In this document: positions 1-9,825 of the stretch, in pieces | How positions within the stretch are numbered: the first letter of the stretch is position 1 | Layout: every line of letters starts with the position of its first letter | DNA from: Carpediemonas membranifera | Lineage: Eukaryota > Fornicata | DNA: 64,000 nucleotides | Reading direction: 5' to 3' | NCBI GenBank assembly: GCA_019828565.1 | Contig: JAHDYR010000046.1 | Span: 1-64,000 of the forward strand | The notes under the pieces: generated by a model | Seen by the model: the letters and a program-made list of their open reading frames with translations, nothing else | Databases searched by the model: none | What the model was told of the DNA's origin: nothing | Program-made: the position numbers and the translations under genes

Positions 1-1141
1 AACAACAGGATATGGTAGTCGTTCTAGTACCAGACAAGGGGCCAACGCCGTGAGCTGGCGCCCTGAAGTAACACATCTCCCGAGGTCGAGCTCTAGAACG
101 GCTTCTTCAGTGACGTTCACAATTTGTCCACTGCCGAACTGTACCTTGCGGGAGAAATGCGTCGCGTAAGAATTGGTTTGAGCTGCTTCAAAGCTCGCGA
201 CTGATAAAGTTGGCTGTTGCACCGGTGTCGAAAGCGCGCGGACACCTTGGACCCCTGGGATTGATACCTCGAAAACGGCCTGAGGCACCGGTTCTCCCGA
301 ATCCGAAGGGTTGATGGTTAACAGCTCAAAATAGGTGGCCCGTTTATTACGGGACTTAACCTTGTCCTTCTTGGCGAAGCAGCGGTCAGCAGTGTGACCG
401 CTCTTGCCACAGAACGAGCAGGTGACGACATCGGAGCGGGCCTGGCCTTGCTGGGCCGCTCGGCGGCACGCAAGCGGTCACCCTCGCGAGTGACTTGCTC
501 CACGTGACGGGCTTGTTCGATGGCAGCCCTGAAGGTGACGTCGAGGTTGCGGCGGTCCTGGTACGTGGTCACGCGGTCGCGCAAGCGCTCGGGCTGGATA
601 TTCTGCACGAAGCAGCGCACGAGTTGCTTGTTTGAGGGGCGCACTTCGCCACAGTTTTCAAGCTGGGTCTGGTAAGCGTGCACGTACCGGAGGACGTTGT
701 CATGGAGGAGCCTCTGGACTGGCAAGTGATACGCTCGAAGCGATCCAGGGCTTCACGACGATCTAGCGGCTGGAACATGGCGTTAATCCTCTTGAGGATG
801 TGAGAGGACTCTTGGTCGTCGGGGAATAGCGGCTGTTCAGCCACTTCGGGTTCCTGATCATCGTCGTCATCGTCGTCATCATCGTCTTCGTAGTCCTCGT
901 CGTCGTCGTCAGCGTCCGCTGGGGCCTCGAGGGCTGGAAGATTGGCCGGTGCGGCCTCGAGGGTAGGATCCCGTAGGACGAAGATCTGCCACACGGTACG
1001 AGCGATCAAGTGCTTGATGGCGATCGTTCCACCCTTGGCGCGATAGGCATAGTAGGCCTCGCGGAATTCCTCCCACTCGCGTTGGGTGGTTTTGGTGAGG
1101 AATGGGGCAAGGAAAAGGTCAATTGATTGAAGCTGGTTCAT
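1..1141 (-). pseudogene. Frameshifted gag-protease of chromovirus A
   Basis: Encodes the capsid/nucleocapsid polyprotein and the start of an aspartic protease. The ATG at 1139-1141 is chosen because it matches the start of the chromovirus B gag. The protein has an N-terminal gag region, a very acidic stretch dominated by Asp (about 870-935), then the conserved LDRFE segment. The frame changes near 720 and again near 440. After the second change a zinc knuckle of the form C-x2-C-x4-H-x4-C is readable, then DTGATA, the protease active-site motif. At least two frameshifts mean that no full-length product is possible as sequenced. The function in particle assembly is inferred from the family. Confidence 0.75.
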
Positions 1142-1156
1142 GCTAGCAGTAATTAC

Positions 1157-1266
1157 TGTGGAACCAAAAAGGCTGGGAGAAGTGATTTTAATTCGACACT
1201 TGGGTGTCGTCACGACTAAGCTTGACTAAAACACAATTATATAAATAGGGCGCGTATAGCGCCACA
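1157..1266 (-). repeat. Probable 5' LTR of chromovirus A (about 110 bp)
   Basis: Plus-strand TGTGG at 1157 and CCACA ending at 1266 form a perfect inverted end pair, about the length of the 104-bp LTR of chromovirus B. A TATA-like run (1236-1248) and a CGACAC/GTGTCG hairpin near 1195-1210 lie inside. The second LTR is outside the window, so the outer boundary is inferred. Confidence 0.55.
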
Positions 1267-1409
1267 CTAGGTTGCGGTTGGATCAACATTAGTTCAGCAG
1301 TGATCACTGTGCTGGGACGTTGAACGATTTACTTAAACTGCGGGGAAGAAGAGGGAGTGGACCGCGTCACACTGTGATGGGTCGGCGAACAACAGGTCGT
1401 CTAGGTAGA
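1267..1409 (-). pseudogene. Left remnant of the DIRS-like RT split by chromovirus B
   Basis: Reading minus strand from 1409, the sequence gives YLDDLLF, the catalytic reverse transcriptase motif, and then stops after about 24 residues. It is the direct continuation of the DIRS-like RT at 5915-6583: removing chromovirus B and one copy of the 5-bp repeat GTAGA restores FVYLDDLLF. The rest of this RT has been lost, apparently to the insertion of chromovirus A. Confidence 0.75.
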
Positions 1410-1513
1410 TGTGGTGGGCACAGAACAACAACAATCAATGCGAAGTGTTTAAATAGGGTCGAACCCTAGTGGTAAATATGGCCTAAATATATACGGGTCA
1501 GGTGACCACTACA
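1410..1513 (-). repeat. 3' LTR of chromovirus B
   Basis: A 104-bp repeat matching 5811-5914, with ends TGTGGTGG/CCACTACA. It contains a TATA-like ATATATAC and a TAGGGT-CGA-ACCCTA hairpin. Immediately upstream in element orientation is ATGGGGGCAG (about 1514-1523), a likely polypurine tract. Confidence 0.92.
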
Positions 1514-1936
1514 CTGCCCCCATGACTTCCACCATAACATTGTGGATTGTCATCAAATTGAAAGATATCGATCAAATATAAAAGATCTTGTCGTCCCCAG
1601 ACCTAATCTAAATTCCTTTTGCGATCTTCGGAAATTTGGTCCTTTTTGTCAGATTTGGCACAAAATGAGTCATTGCGTCTAAGTTGCCAGTGACGACGGA
1701 TTGGTACGTAACTATGATCTTCTTCACGCTCTATACTTCATTCTTCTCCATTTCTGTCTCTTTCGCGCTTCTGTCTCGCTTCTTCAGTTTCATCGCTTCT
1801 CATTAGTTCGTTTCGGCGAGTTCACGCTCTCTCTCTCTCTCTTAGGTGATCATTTGCGTTCATTATCCTCGTGATTGCAATCACTTTTCCTCTTCTTCTC
1901 TTCTTTCTTCATCAAACAACATCAACAGCACACGTC
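1514..1936 (-). other. Non-coding 3' region of chromovirus B with polypurine runs
   Basis: About 420 bp between the chromodomain stop and the 3' LTR. No gene is visible. On the element strand it is purine-rich, including a (GA)n run at about 1827-1845, and ends in the G-rich polypurine tract next to the LTR. Confidence 0.6.
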
Positions 1937-4121
1937 TCAGGGGGATTTACCGGCGTGGCGTCCCTTCCTGAGCGATGGAAGCTTCAATCTCGGATGCTCA
2001 TTAATGTATGCGTCCAGGGCAGCTAATCCATCGATTTCGCGGCTGTAATCGGTCCATGTGCCTTCGTCGTCATCGTAGCCCTCCCACAAGAGGAGGAACT
2101 GAAGGTTGCCCGCTTGTCGGCGATGGTCAGCAACCTTCCTAACCACGTACTCTCCTTCGTTGCGGGCTGCCCAGTGTTTGAGCTCAGCGTCAGTGTAGCT
2201 GCCCTCGAACTGGTAAAGCTCAGAGGCATGTACTGTCAGGCGGTGGTCAGTGGTGAGGTCTTGAACGACGTAGGTGTTGGGGCGGTCGGGATTGGTGGAG
2301 ATGACCCGGACCGGGCCCCCGGGGTACGATGCCTATGGCAGTTTTGCGCTGGATCATGGCGGCGGATCCAAGGAGATGACTCGCTGGATGACTCTGCGCT
2401 GGAGTTTGGCCACCGACAGCGCGTTGTCTGCTCTGTAAACAGCGTAGGGTGGTACGGAAGTGGTCGACGGTGAGGGAAGGTTGTCTAGTCGGTTCGTGGA
2501 CGTCCCTGGCGTATAGGACTTCGTACGGCGACAGGTTGGAGGCGGTTAGAGGTGCGTTGTTGATTATATTCGTGATTCGTGGTAAGGCGTCCTCCCAGTC
2601 GTCGTCATGTTCGAGAATCCAGGCGCGTAGGTGTCTCTTCACCTCTTTGTTCGCTCTTTCAACAGCACCCTGTCCCGCAGGATGATAAGGCGTACCGATC
2701 TCGTGTCTTATACCGTGGTCTTGGCAAAATTCTCTGATGGTTCTGTTATGGTACTGTGAGCCACCATCGGTAATCAAACATGTCGGGGAGCCATAGTGTT
2801 TCATCCATGTCGATAAAGCCGAACGTGCAGATACAGCGTCCGTGCTCTTCGTGGGGTAGGCTTGGGTGAGTCTAGTAAACGTGTCGATAATCACAACCGC
2901 GTAGCGGTGTTGCCCGGGCAGTGAGAGGGGACCAATGGTGTCGGCCTCCACTACTTCGAAGGGTCGGCTGCCGGTCATGGGATGGGTCGCTTGGGGAAAC
3001 GGTGAAAGCTTGAGGCGTGACAACTGGCAAACAGGGCACTGTCTTATCCAGGCAGTAACGTCCCGGCGCATGCCAGGCCAGCCCTTGTCGGCGGCTATGA
3101 TGCGTTTGCAGGTGGCATCACGGCCAAGGTGACCAGCATCTCCGCCATGTGCTTCTTGGAAGGATTCCCGATGCGCCTCGGGTGGAGGGGAAGGTTCGAC
3201 GGAGGTCTCGTCCAGGTGAACGAGGCGGGACAGGGTGTCCGCTACAGAGTTGTCGGAACCTGGAACGTGTACGATGTCGAATGAGTACTCAGACAGCGCG
3301 AGGCTCCATCTAATCACCTTGGAATTCAAGGAACGGTCCATGTAGACCAAGTTACGGTGATCTAGATGAGCTGTGAAGTCTCGTCCAGCGAGATAGCGTC
3401 TGAACTTGGTAGTACCGAAGTACAGAGCGTAGCACTCTTTCTCTATCGTAGACCAACGGCGCTGTTGGGGCGTGAGCGTCTTGGCGAAGAACGCGATGGG
3501 CTTAAACTCCGCGTTCATCAGCACGCCACCAATGCCGTAGTCTGATGCGTCCGTAAAAATGTGGAGATGTTCGTCGGGACAGGGGTGGACCAGCGTGCGC
3601 TGCAGTAGAAGCTCTCGCTTAATCTGCTCAAACGCGTCATGTTGTCGGTCGCCCCAAACGAACTTTTCGGCGGCTCGGGTGAGCTCGGTGATGGGTTCAG
3701 TCATATCGACGTAACGCTCAATGAGTGCTCGAAAGTAGTTCGCGAACCCGAGCAAGGCTCGGGCGTCCGTCAGACTAGTCGGCTCCTTGAGATCATGGAT
3801 GGCCTCCAGACGGTCGGGGGAGATCCGCTTACCGTCCTTGTCTACTCGCCAGCCCAAATAGTCGATGGAAGTCGCTCCAATGACCGTCTTGGAAGGATTA
3901 AGCTTCAGACCGGCCGCGTGGATGCGAGCTAACACGTCCTCCAGATTCTTCAGGAACTCGTCACGGTTCGCTCCAAAGACGACAATGTCATCTATGTAAG
4001 CGAGACACTGAGTATAAAGGGATTGACCCAGAATGTGTTCCATGGCTTTCTGGCAGTGGATGGGAGCATTACGAAGCCCAAAGGGCATCCGCTTATACTG
4101 GTATTTCTTCCCACCAGCCAC
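1937..4121 (-). pseudogene. Chromovirus B pol: RT palm, RNase H, integrase, chromodomain
   Basis: Continues the polyprotein that begins at 5793. From 4121 leftward it reads RT palm with YIDD, then the RNase H with FTDASD, then an integrase with an H-H-C-C zinc site (CPVCQ), the catalytic D in VEADTIG, the second D in ITDGGSQY and E in AVERANKE. The main frame runs to 2247. The integrase C-terminus then shifts frame, and a chromodomain (LLWEGY, then GTWTDY) is readable at about 1937-2150 before the stop. Chromodomains direct integration toward marked chromatin in known chromoviruses. The join to the upstream ORF is broken by a run of five A (4122-4126); four would restore the frame. The second break is near 2230-2300. 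Confidence 0.88.
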
Positions 4122-5793
4122 AAAAAGCGGTATACTTGCGCGAGTCCTGGTTGATTATGATCTGGTGGAACGCTTTGGATAGGTCCAGCGTGGCGTAAAA
4201 CTGTTGGCCTTGTAGGTGATCAATCAAGTCGTCGATGAGGGGTAGGGGATGCTCCTCGGCCTGGGTGATAAGGTTCAGCCGTCTAAAGTCGAGGCAGAGG
4301 CGAAGCTTGTTGCCTCTCTTCTTTGCCATGACGATGGGGTTATTGAAGGCTGAGTCCGAAGGCTCGATGACGTCCAGAGCAAGCAGCTCCTTAACCTGGC
4401 GATTAACCTCATCTTCCACCTGCTTGCCGTGACGATATGGGAAGCAGTTGATGACCTGGTCATTCTTGGTCTTCAGGGAGAATGCTGGGAGCTTGGACGG
4501 GCTGGAAATGTCCCCGAATAGGCCTTGGAACTTTTCAACAATCCTTTGGCTGGCTTCTGCAAACTGCACATATTCTGGGGCTGTTCTCTCGACCTCGTTT
4601 TCGAACATCTCGTCGTCGTCGTTCTGGTTTGACGGAGTCGGGTCAGGCGAGGGTATCTCGATCAGTCCCGCGCTGCGCAGGAGTGGGAACCCGATGATCG
4701 CATCGTAATGGTCGAGTGAGATGAGGATAAACTTTGTGCGTACAGAGAGGGGTCTACCTGTCACAGAAGGGTACAGGACAGTATCGTAGGCCACGTGGGA
4801 GGTGTTGATTAGTTGGCCTGACATGAGGCGAACCCTGTGGCACTCAGGAATGGGGGTGAGGCCCAGGGACTTCGCTTTCGCCTCATGGAGGAAGTTGGCG
4901 GTGGCACCTGTGTCGTAGAGGGCGCGCACGGAGGATCCGTGCAGTCTGACTTTGAAGACTGGGCGGTGTTCTGCTTGATCGTCTTCGGGCGTTTCGGCTG
5001 ACATTGCGTCTAAGTACTCTTCAACCGTAGCAGCGAGGAAATCGTGCGCGTAGGACCTATCATTTACGTCCTTCTTCCGCGACTTGTGGGATTCCTTCTC
5101 GGCTTGCTGCATCTTCTTGGCTTGGGAGAGAGCGGCGCGCATGGTGTTGGCGATGGAGGACTTATCCTCAAAGGTCTTACAGCGTTCACGTAAGCGATCA
5201 TTGCGGATGCCCTTCAGGAATTTGGCTACGAGGCTCGACTGCTTCGGGGGTACAGAGGCGCAGTTTTCGAGTGTCCGCTGGTAGATTAACGTGTAGTAGA
5301 GCATGGACTCATAAACGTTCTTGCTGGCGGTGTCAAAGGTAATCGAGTCAAATCGGTCGAGCGCGTCCTGACGGTCGAGGGGTCCGAAGATGTCGTTCAC
5401 CATTGAGATAAATCTTTTGTTGAAGTCGTGAGGGGTCTCGGGTGTGTGAACGGGTAGATGCTCGGACTCGTCGGAGACCGAACTATCAGTGTCAGACTCG
5501 GTGTCGTCATCAGTGTCAGACTCAGGGGGCGCGAGGAACAGAAGGGGGTCCCTAGGCGCAGCGCGGGGTTGCTGTGTGACCTCACGGGCACGAGTAATAA
5601 GGTCTTCGAGGTCCGGGCATTCGAGGAACATGATCTTCAAAACCGTCGCTGCGACGTAATCGAAGATCAGAGGCTTGGAAGCGGCGTTTCGTGCGTAATG
5701 GGCAATGAAGGCTTCCCGGAATGAATACCATGCCTTAGGCTTCGTACTAGTGAGATAGGGTGCCAGGAAAGTTGATAGTTGTTCTACGTTCAT
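4093..5793 (-). CDS. Chromovirus B gag-protease-RT N-terminal ORF
   Basis: A 566-residue ORF starting at 5793, 17 bp inside the 5' LTR edge. Residues 1 to about 230 are gag, with an acidic Ser/Asp stretch, an LDRFDS segment and no visible CCHC knuckle. The protease active site LYDTGATA is near residue 290. The RT fingers follow, with LCLDFRRLN and the first catalytic Asp in TLDLSKAF near the end. The ORF then overlaps the pol frame by 29 nt. The overlap falls inside the RT palm, which is not where Ty3/Gypsy elements use programmed frameshifting, so a mutation or sequencing indel in the adjacent homopolymer is the better explanation. Confidence 0.9.
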   Translation of the reverse strand: MNVEQLSTFLAPYLTSTKPKAWYSFREAFIAHYARNAASKPLIFDYVAATVLKIMFLECPDLEDLITRAREVTQQPRAAPRDPLLFLAPPESDTDDDTESDTDSSVSDESEHLPVHTPETPHDFNKRFISMVNDIFGPLDRQDALDRFDSITFDTASKNVYESMLYYTLIYQRTLENCASVPPKQSSLVAKFLKGIRNDRLRERCKTFEDKSSIANTMRAALSQAKKMQQAEKESHKSRKKDVNDRSYAHDFLAATVEEYLDAMSAETPEDDQAEHRPVFKVRLHGSSVRALYDTGATANFLHEAKAKSLGLTPIPECHRVRLMSGQLINTSHVAYDTVLYPSVTGRPLSVRTKFILISLDHYDAIIGFPLLRSAGLIEIPSPDPTPSNQNDDDEMFENEVERTAPEYVQFAEASQRIVEKFQGLFGDISSPSKLPAFSLKTKNDQVINCFPYRHGKQVEDEVNRQVKELLALDVIEPSDSAFNNPIVMAKKRGNKLRLCLDFRRLNLITQAEEHPLPLIDDLIDHLQGQQFYATLDLSKAFHQIIINQDSRKYTAFCGWWEEIPV

Positions 5794-5810
5794 CTAGATA
5801 GTAATATTAC

Positions 5811-5914
5811 TGTGGTGGGCACAGAACAACAACAATCAATGCGAAGTGTTTAAATAGGGTCGAACCCTAGTGGTAAATATGGCCTAAATATATACGGGTC
5901 AGGTGACCACTACA
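5811..5914 (-). repeat. 5' LTR of chromovirus B
   Basis: A 104-bp copy of the 3' LTR. The junction with the internal region is the 12-bp palindrome AGTAATATTACT (5800-5811), placed where a tRNA primer-binding site would normally lie; no TGG-starting site is visible. Confidence 0.92.
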
Positions 5915-6583
5915 GTAGACGAACACTGTGAGAGAGAGCTCTCGGCGGATGATCTTCGCCGCCTGCGCCGTGATCGATTGAAATGCTTCCGGGGCCGTGT
6001 TGAGGCCGAAAGGAAGCGCGTTCCAGCGGTACGTGTTCCCTTCGTGCTGGAAGCCTAGCCATTTCCGGCCCGTCTGTTCGACCAGGACTTGGTAATATCC
6101 GCTCTTCAGGTCCACGCTGGCGAGCCACGCCCCCTTGGCCAGTGCATTCGCTATCTCGGTCAATCACTTCAGTCGGAATCGCCTGGTTGTCTGGTACCAG
6201 TTCACCGGTCTCAGGTCGTGGATGAGGCGCCAGTCTATGTGGTTCTTCTTCAGCGTCATGAAGATTGGGCAGACTTGCGCTACCTCTGTCGGTGCACACT
6301 GCTCCACTGCTTGCAGCTCCATTAGCTCGTTGATTGTGTCTGTGATCGGGCCCTGTAACCCGTTGGGCGACGAGTTCGTCGTCTGCCCGTCCTGTACTGG
6401 GACTCCCTGCCGGAGTAAGTCCACGACACTCGTGCTGGCCCCCATGGCCTCCCACTCTTTCCACGCTCGACTCATTGAGCCAACCACGTGTGTCCGTTGA
6501 CCTGGACCAGAGACGGGCTGAGCGTCGGACAATAGGTGCCGCGTGTCCTGGCTTGTTTCGCTTCTTGCTTGCTCTTGTGACAT
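5915..6583 (-). pseudogene. DIRS-like RT N-terminal half, nonsense-mutated and split
   Basis: Starts at 6583 and carries the conserved W-x2-W-x3-GAS-x3-V-x2-LRQGV leader, the RT motif LIHDLRPVN, then FRLK followed by an in-frame TGA and LTEIANALAKG. In the homologous element at 15556-16870 the same position is FRLRGLAEI, so the stop replaces a Gly codon (GGA to TGA). It continues with VDLKSGYYQ and LPFGLNTAPEAFQ and reaches FVY at the chromovirus B insertion point. Two independent lesions show that it is dead. Confidence 0.85.
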
Positions 6584-6651
6584 TCTTCTCTGTATTCAAA
6601 ACGTAGACGGTGCCTTTTATATCTGAGGATGGCATAACCTCACTTGGGCAA

Positions 6652-7165
6652 CTACTGCTGCCCCGGGGCCGCATTGCGGTTGCCCGAGGCTTTCTGGAAT
6701 CTGTGGTTGATGTATCCGTGGTTTCGGAAGGGACGCTTGGCGATCCGGTGTGATGTGTGAGCCCGCGTGGCAGGGATGGCCTTCTTGGCCTTGGCGGCGA
6801 CCTTGACGAGGTCCTTGACGTTGGATATGTCCTCGGCGGTGACGATAAAGTAGGCGGCCGCTTCTTCGTTGGCAGAGTCGAGGACTCGGAGGAACTCGAG
6901 GCGCTTTTCGACGGCAAGATTAATGGCTGTGGTCAGCAATCGTCTCCTTGCTGGGGTCAGCCAGGATTGACTTGATTTCTCCGTGTAGGGCGCGCAGGTG
7001 TTGGAATTCTTTAAGCACTGCTGGGATTTTGGTGGGCTTGCGTACATCCTCAGCATTCGTGCGGACATCGTCAAGATTCTCGCTCAGTGATGCTATTGTG
7101 GCAGCCTGTGACCGCACCAGGGCCTCCAGGCTCTCCAGTGTCACGGGGGGCTGTGCGTCGCCCAT
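6652..7165 (-). pseudogene. DIRS-like gag, frameshifted
   Basis: Gag-like ORF related to that at 16934-17470. The start MGDAQPPVTLESLEAL (about 7164) parallels PPPVTMESLAEL in the other copy. The N-terminal coiled-coil-like part is readable to about 6920, then the frame shifts, and the C-terminal part (VEKRLEFLRVLDSA, ending in a basic, Asn-rich tail) follows to 6652. The nucleic-acid-binding role is inferred from the basic C-terminus and from its position upstream of RT. Confidence 0.7.
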
Positions 7166-7494
7166 CTTCTCGGAACTACCGGGGAATGGGGTTTTAACCC
7201 CTTGGTAAAATTGGTCTGAACTGGACCGCAGATTTGATTCGAATATTTGGTCAATATTCGATCTCTCTCGAATATTTGCACCAGATGGCCGGTAGTCCAT
7301 CTGGGCCTGTACCACGCCCCGAGGCGTACTTACGCATCGCGTCTATGACGGTATGCGTCTGACTAGGCAGACACTCACATTCACTTATGAATTCTCCTGG
7401 GGCTTCCCGCCCGCACGCCTACACCATCCCGATGGTGACCATTCAATCTTTATGGACCACTCGTACCCGTACGAGTAAAGGAAGGAGACGACTG

Positions 7495-7938
7495 CTATTC
7501 GAGGTGCGCGAACCATTCGCATCTCGTCACAGCTGTCTCCTGGTCGAGCCGCACCGCTTCGGCGATGTAGCTCTGGAGGGAACTCTCGGACTTCCAAGTA
7601 CCGAGGGCCATGACCACTGGAGTGGGCATCCCGCGAAGTACAGTGTCCGCTGCGGCCCCGCGACGGAAGCTATGGGATCCAACTGGGTCTCCAAAGACCT
7701 GCTTCAGCTTGTCTTGGAGCATAGCGGGGGGCAACGGCCCTCGGTCCAGCCTCGACCCATCGAGGTTGGGGGACTTCCAGATGGTGGCGTCTCTGTCCTG
7801 GCACCAGCGCTGCAGGTGAGCCATGAGCATCCCTGCCGGATTGAGCGCGCCTTCGACCCACGGGATGAACTTCTTAACTGCGCGAAGCCCTGTCTTGGTG
7901 GAGTCGATGGTGATAGAGACGCCGAGTCCTGCTTTCAC
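7495..7938 (-). CDS. DIRS tyrosine recombinase, C-terminal catalytic part
   Basis: The 147-residue catalytic half of a tyrosine recombinase, the integration enzyme of DIRS retrotransposons. HSFRRGAA gives the H-x2-R motif; GTWKSESSLQSYI supplies the Trp and the likely nucleophilic Tyr. The N-terminal half with the first Arg probably lies upstream in another frame (7970-8380), so the gene is likely frame-broken. It is closely similar in motif layout to the recombinases at 22447-23019 and 51487-51981. Confidence 0.85.
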   Translation of the reverse strand: MKAGLGVSITIDSTKTGLRAVKKFIPWVEGALNPAGMLMAHLQRWCQDRDATIWKSPNLDGSRLDRGPLPPAMLQDKLKQVFGDPVGSHSFRRGAAADTVLRGMPTPVVMALGTWKSESSLQSYIAEAVRLDQETAVTRCEWFAHLE

Positions 7939-7969
7939 CCTGATATCCCGAGGAGTGAGGGGTAGGATC

Positions 7970-9825
7970 TCACTGCGCCTCGATATTGTTGCGTAGGCAA
8001 CGACGCCGAATAAGAAGGCTTGGTGGAACTCCTCGTCGCGGCCGGCGAGTTTGGGGGATCAGGCGGTGGATGCGTGCAGCCCGCACTGGGACCTTGCGTT
8101 GCGGCCTGGGGACTGTAGCGCGCTTCGCTTCGGTGATGAATGCCTTTTGAGCAGCTGGGGGTGCCCACGTTGATACCAGGGGTGCAAACCTTACCACCAG
8201 CGAGCCCCGGTGCGCCAGACGGTCTGGGCCTACTAGCTCAGCCTCGCGAGCGAGCCACGCCAGGAATGTGTCGCGGTCCGATGCCGGGTTGGCCTCTCGG
8301 AAGGTCAGGAACTGGGAGACGACACCCGCCGTGTCACGCCTGGTCGTTGCCACGTAGCCTTTGAGCTCGTCTAGACCTAGTACTGCATTGAAAGCGGCGT
8401 CGTCGGCACGAAGACGGCGAGGAGCCGCGGCTTTTCCCCCACGAGGATGTTCTGGAGCTCTGAGTCCTTCATGTCCTCCGCGTAGACCCTGAACGTTCTC
8501 TTGAAGGGGGAGAGGCCCTTGATGCGGCGTACCGCCTCGGACTGGACGTCGGGCATCACCACGACCACTGCAGACTTGGTATGCCTCGGATGTGAGGCTG
8601 GTGAGGCGCGAATGAGGGCCAGTCGGTTGGCTACGGCTGGAAGAAGGGCGTATGGTGGTGCTGCGAAGACTCTCTTGCTGCGCCACTCCGAGCTCATGCC
8701 GCTCTCGGCCAGCGTGAGCGAACGCTCGACGAAGCCGGGAAGTAGTAACTCCTTGTCCCTCCCACCAGTCACGTCGACCTCGAGAGGGCCCCACTCCTCC
8801 AGTATGGCAGCGAGGATCCCTCGTGGTGTCCGCCATTCCAGTCGCTGGTATCTCGACAGAGCATCTGCGGAGACATTGAGGTGCCCGCTGACGTGCTGGG
8901 CTCTCAGTGTGATCTGGCAGGCGGCCAAGCGGGAAAAGAGGGTGAGACAAGCGTCCTGGATCATCGGCGGGGCTCGCGTTGATCCCTGCTTGTTCAACCA
9001 GGCGCAGGCGTTGCTGTTGTCGATGAATACGGTGATCTCCCCTGTCCGTTAGATGTGGAAGGAGCGTCTCCACGGCGTTCGTCGCCGCAAAGAACTCTTT
9101 CACCGCAATGGACTCGTTCTGGAGCGGGCTGTTGGGGGAAACGGAGGAGGATACGATCGTCTGCTTGCAGCCGTCCCTGATAATGGCAGCTAAGCCCTTT
9201 TCTGAGGCGTCCGACTGGATGTGGATGTCGATTGCCGGGTTTGCGCCCCACATGCTGATCAGGGAGTCGAAGGAGCGGGGAGGATGATCTTCGCTGCTCA
9301 GCAGTTGCTTCCAGTACGATAGGGCCTTGAGGACGGCTTTCGTAAAGCCTTTCTCCGTCTCGGTGGCTGTCTGAAGAGGTCTCAGCCATGCGCGGCCGTC
9401 GGGGAAGCACAGAGATGCGAAGGATAGCTTCCCGATGAGGGATTGCCACCTCTTGTTGCTCATATTGCCTTCTATCAGCGCACTCTCGACCAATTGGCTG
9501 TATCTGCTGCGCTTCTTCGAGTCTAGGGAAATGACCCGAGCAGCTGAGTCGATGCGCATGCCGAGGTATGTCAGGACTGTGGTGGGCTCTAGGACTGACA
9601 TGTCGTGGTTGATGATAAAGCCTAGCTGATTCATGATGTCCAGGAGGCGCTGGCGCTCGCGCAGAAGGGCCTTCTTCTTCCCGAAGAATAGAAGGTCGTC
9701 CAGATAGACGGCAACTCCTACACCGCGGCAATGGCGCTTGATAATCTTCGCTACGGTAATCATGATCTTCTGGAAGTAGAATGGCGCCGCGGACCATCCG
9801 AATGGGAGTAACCAGCTCCGCATGG
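7970..9825 (-). pseudogene. DIRS element D RT-RNase H polyprotein, several frameshifts
   Basis: The RT palm is readable from about 9825: LLPFGWSAAPFYFQK, the YLDDLLFF catalytic motif, the thumb, then an RNase H start (IQSDASEKGLAA). Near 9030 the frame changes and the RNase H end with SGHLNVSADALSRYQ appears at 8377-8997, followed by a GPLEVDVTGG segment typical of the DIRS post-RNase H (Dam-like) domain. Another change near 8400 returns to the first frame for a linker or recombinase N-terminus. The RT fingers and everything upstream are missing. Confidence 0.8.

Larger units (their letters stand above)
1..1266 (-). mobile_element. Chromovirus A, 5' part (Ty3/Gypsy LTR retrotransposon, runs off left edge)
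   Basis: Minus-strand LTR retrotransposon whose pol and 3' LTR lie outside the window. The 5' LTR (1157-1266) is followed by a gag ATG at 1139-1141, a CCHC knuckle near 375-425 and a protease-type DTGATA motif near 200-245. The order LTR, gag, protease and the similarity of the gag start to chromovirus B (both have FLAP followed by an FREA motif) support the call. The element appears to be inserted in the same DIRS-like reverse transcriptase that chromovirus B interrupts, since 1267-1409 continues that host frame. The matching left target duplication cannot be seen. Confidence 0.8.
1410..5914 (-). mobile_element. Chromovirus B, full-length LTR retrotransposon with target duplication
   Basis: A 4505-bp minus-strand element bounded by identical-looking 104-bp LTRs (1410-1513 and 5811-5914), each running TGTGGTGG to CCACTACA on the plus strand. 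It is flanked by the direct repeat GTAGA (1405-1409 and 5915-5919). Domains in order are gag, aspartic protease, RT, RNase H, integrase and chromodomain, the chromoviral arrangement. The insertion lies exactly within the YLDD codons of a DIRS-like RT. Two frame disruptions (the RT and the integrase C-terminus) make it non-autonomous as sequenced, though the LTR identity suggests a recent insertion. Confidence 0.95.
5915..7400 (-). mobile_element. DIRS-like element C, 5' part (gag and RT)
   Basis: Minus-strand retroelement whose gag (about 6652-7165) and RT (5915-6583) match in order and sequence the element at 15556-17720. Both begin at the right with the same terminal segment, containing GTCTGACTAGGCAGAC followed by a conserved stretch ending GAATTCTCCTGGGG (7355-7400 here, 17674-17720 there). 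The left part is broken by chromovirus B and truncated at 1267. No recombinase remains. Confidence 0.8.
7401..9825 (-). mobile_element. DIRS element D, 3' part (RT, RNase H, tyrosine recombinase)
   Basis: Minus-strand DIRS-type element lacking gag and the RT fingers. RT, RNase H, a downstream domain and a tyrosine recombinase follow in the usual DIRS order. It is truncated at about 9825 where an APE-type LINE begins, and its left end abuts the right terminus of element C near 7400. The 7401-7494 segment is probably its 3' terminal region and contains an imperfect ACTCGTAC/GTACGAGT palindrome. Confidence 0.8.

Noticed and set aside
1827-1845. CT-rich run as a CRISPR-like or regulatory repeat
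   Set aside because: Simple microsatellite in the purine-rich 3' region of an LTR element.
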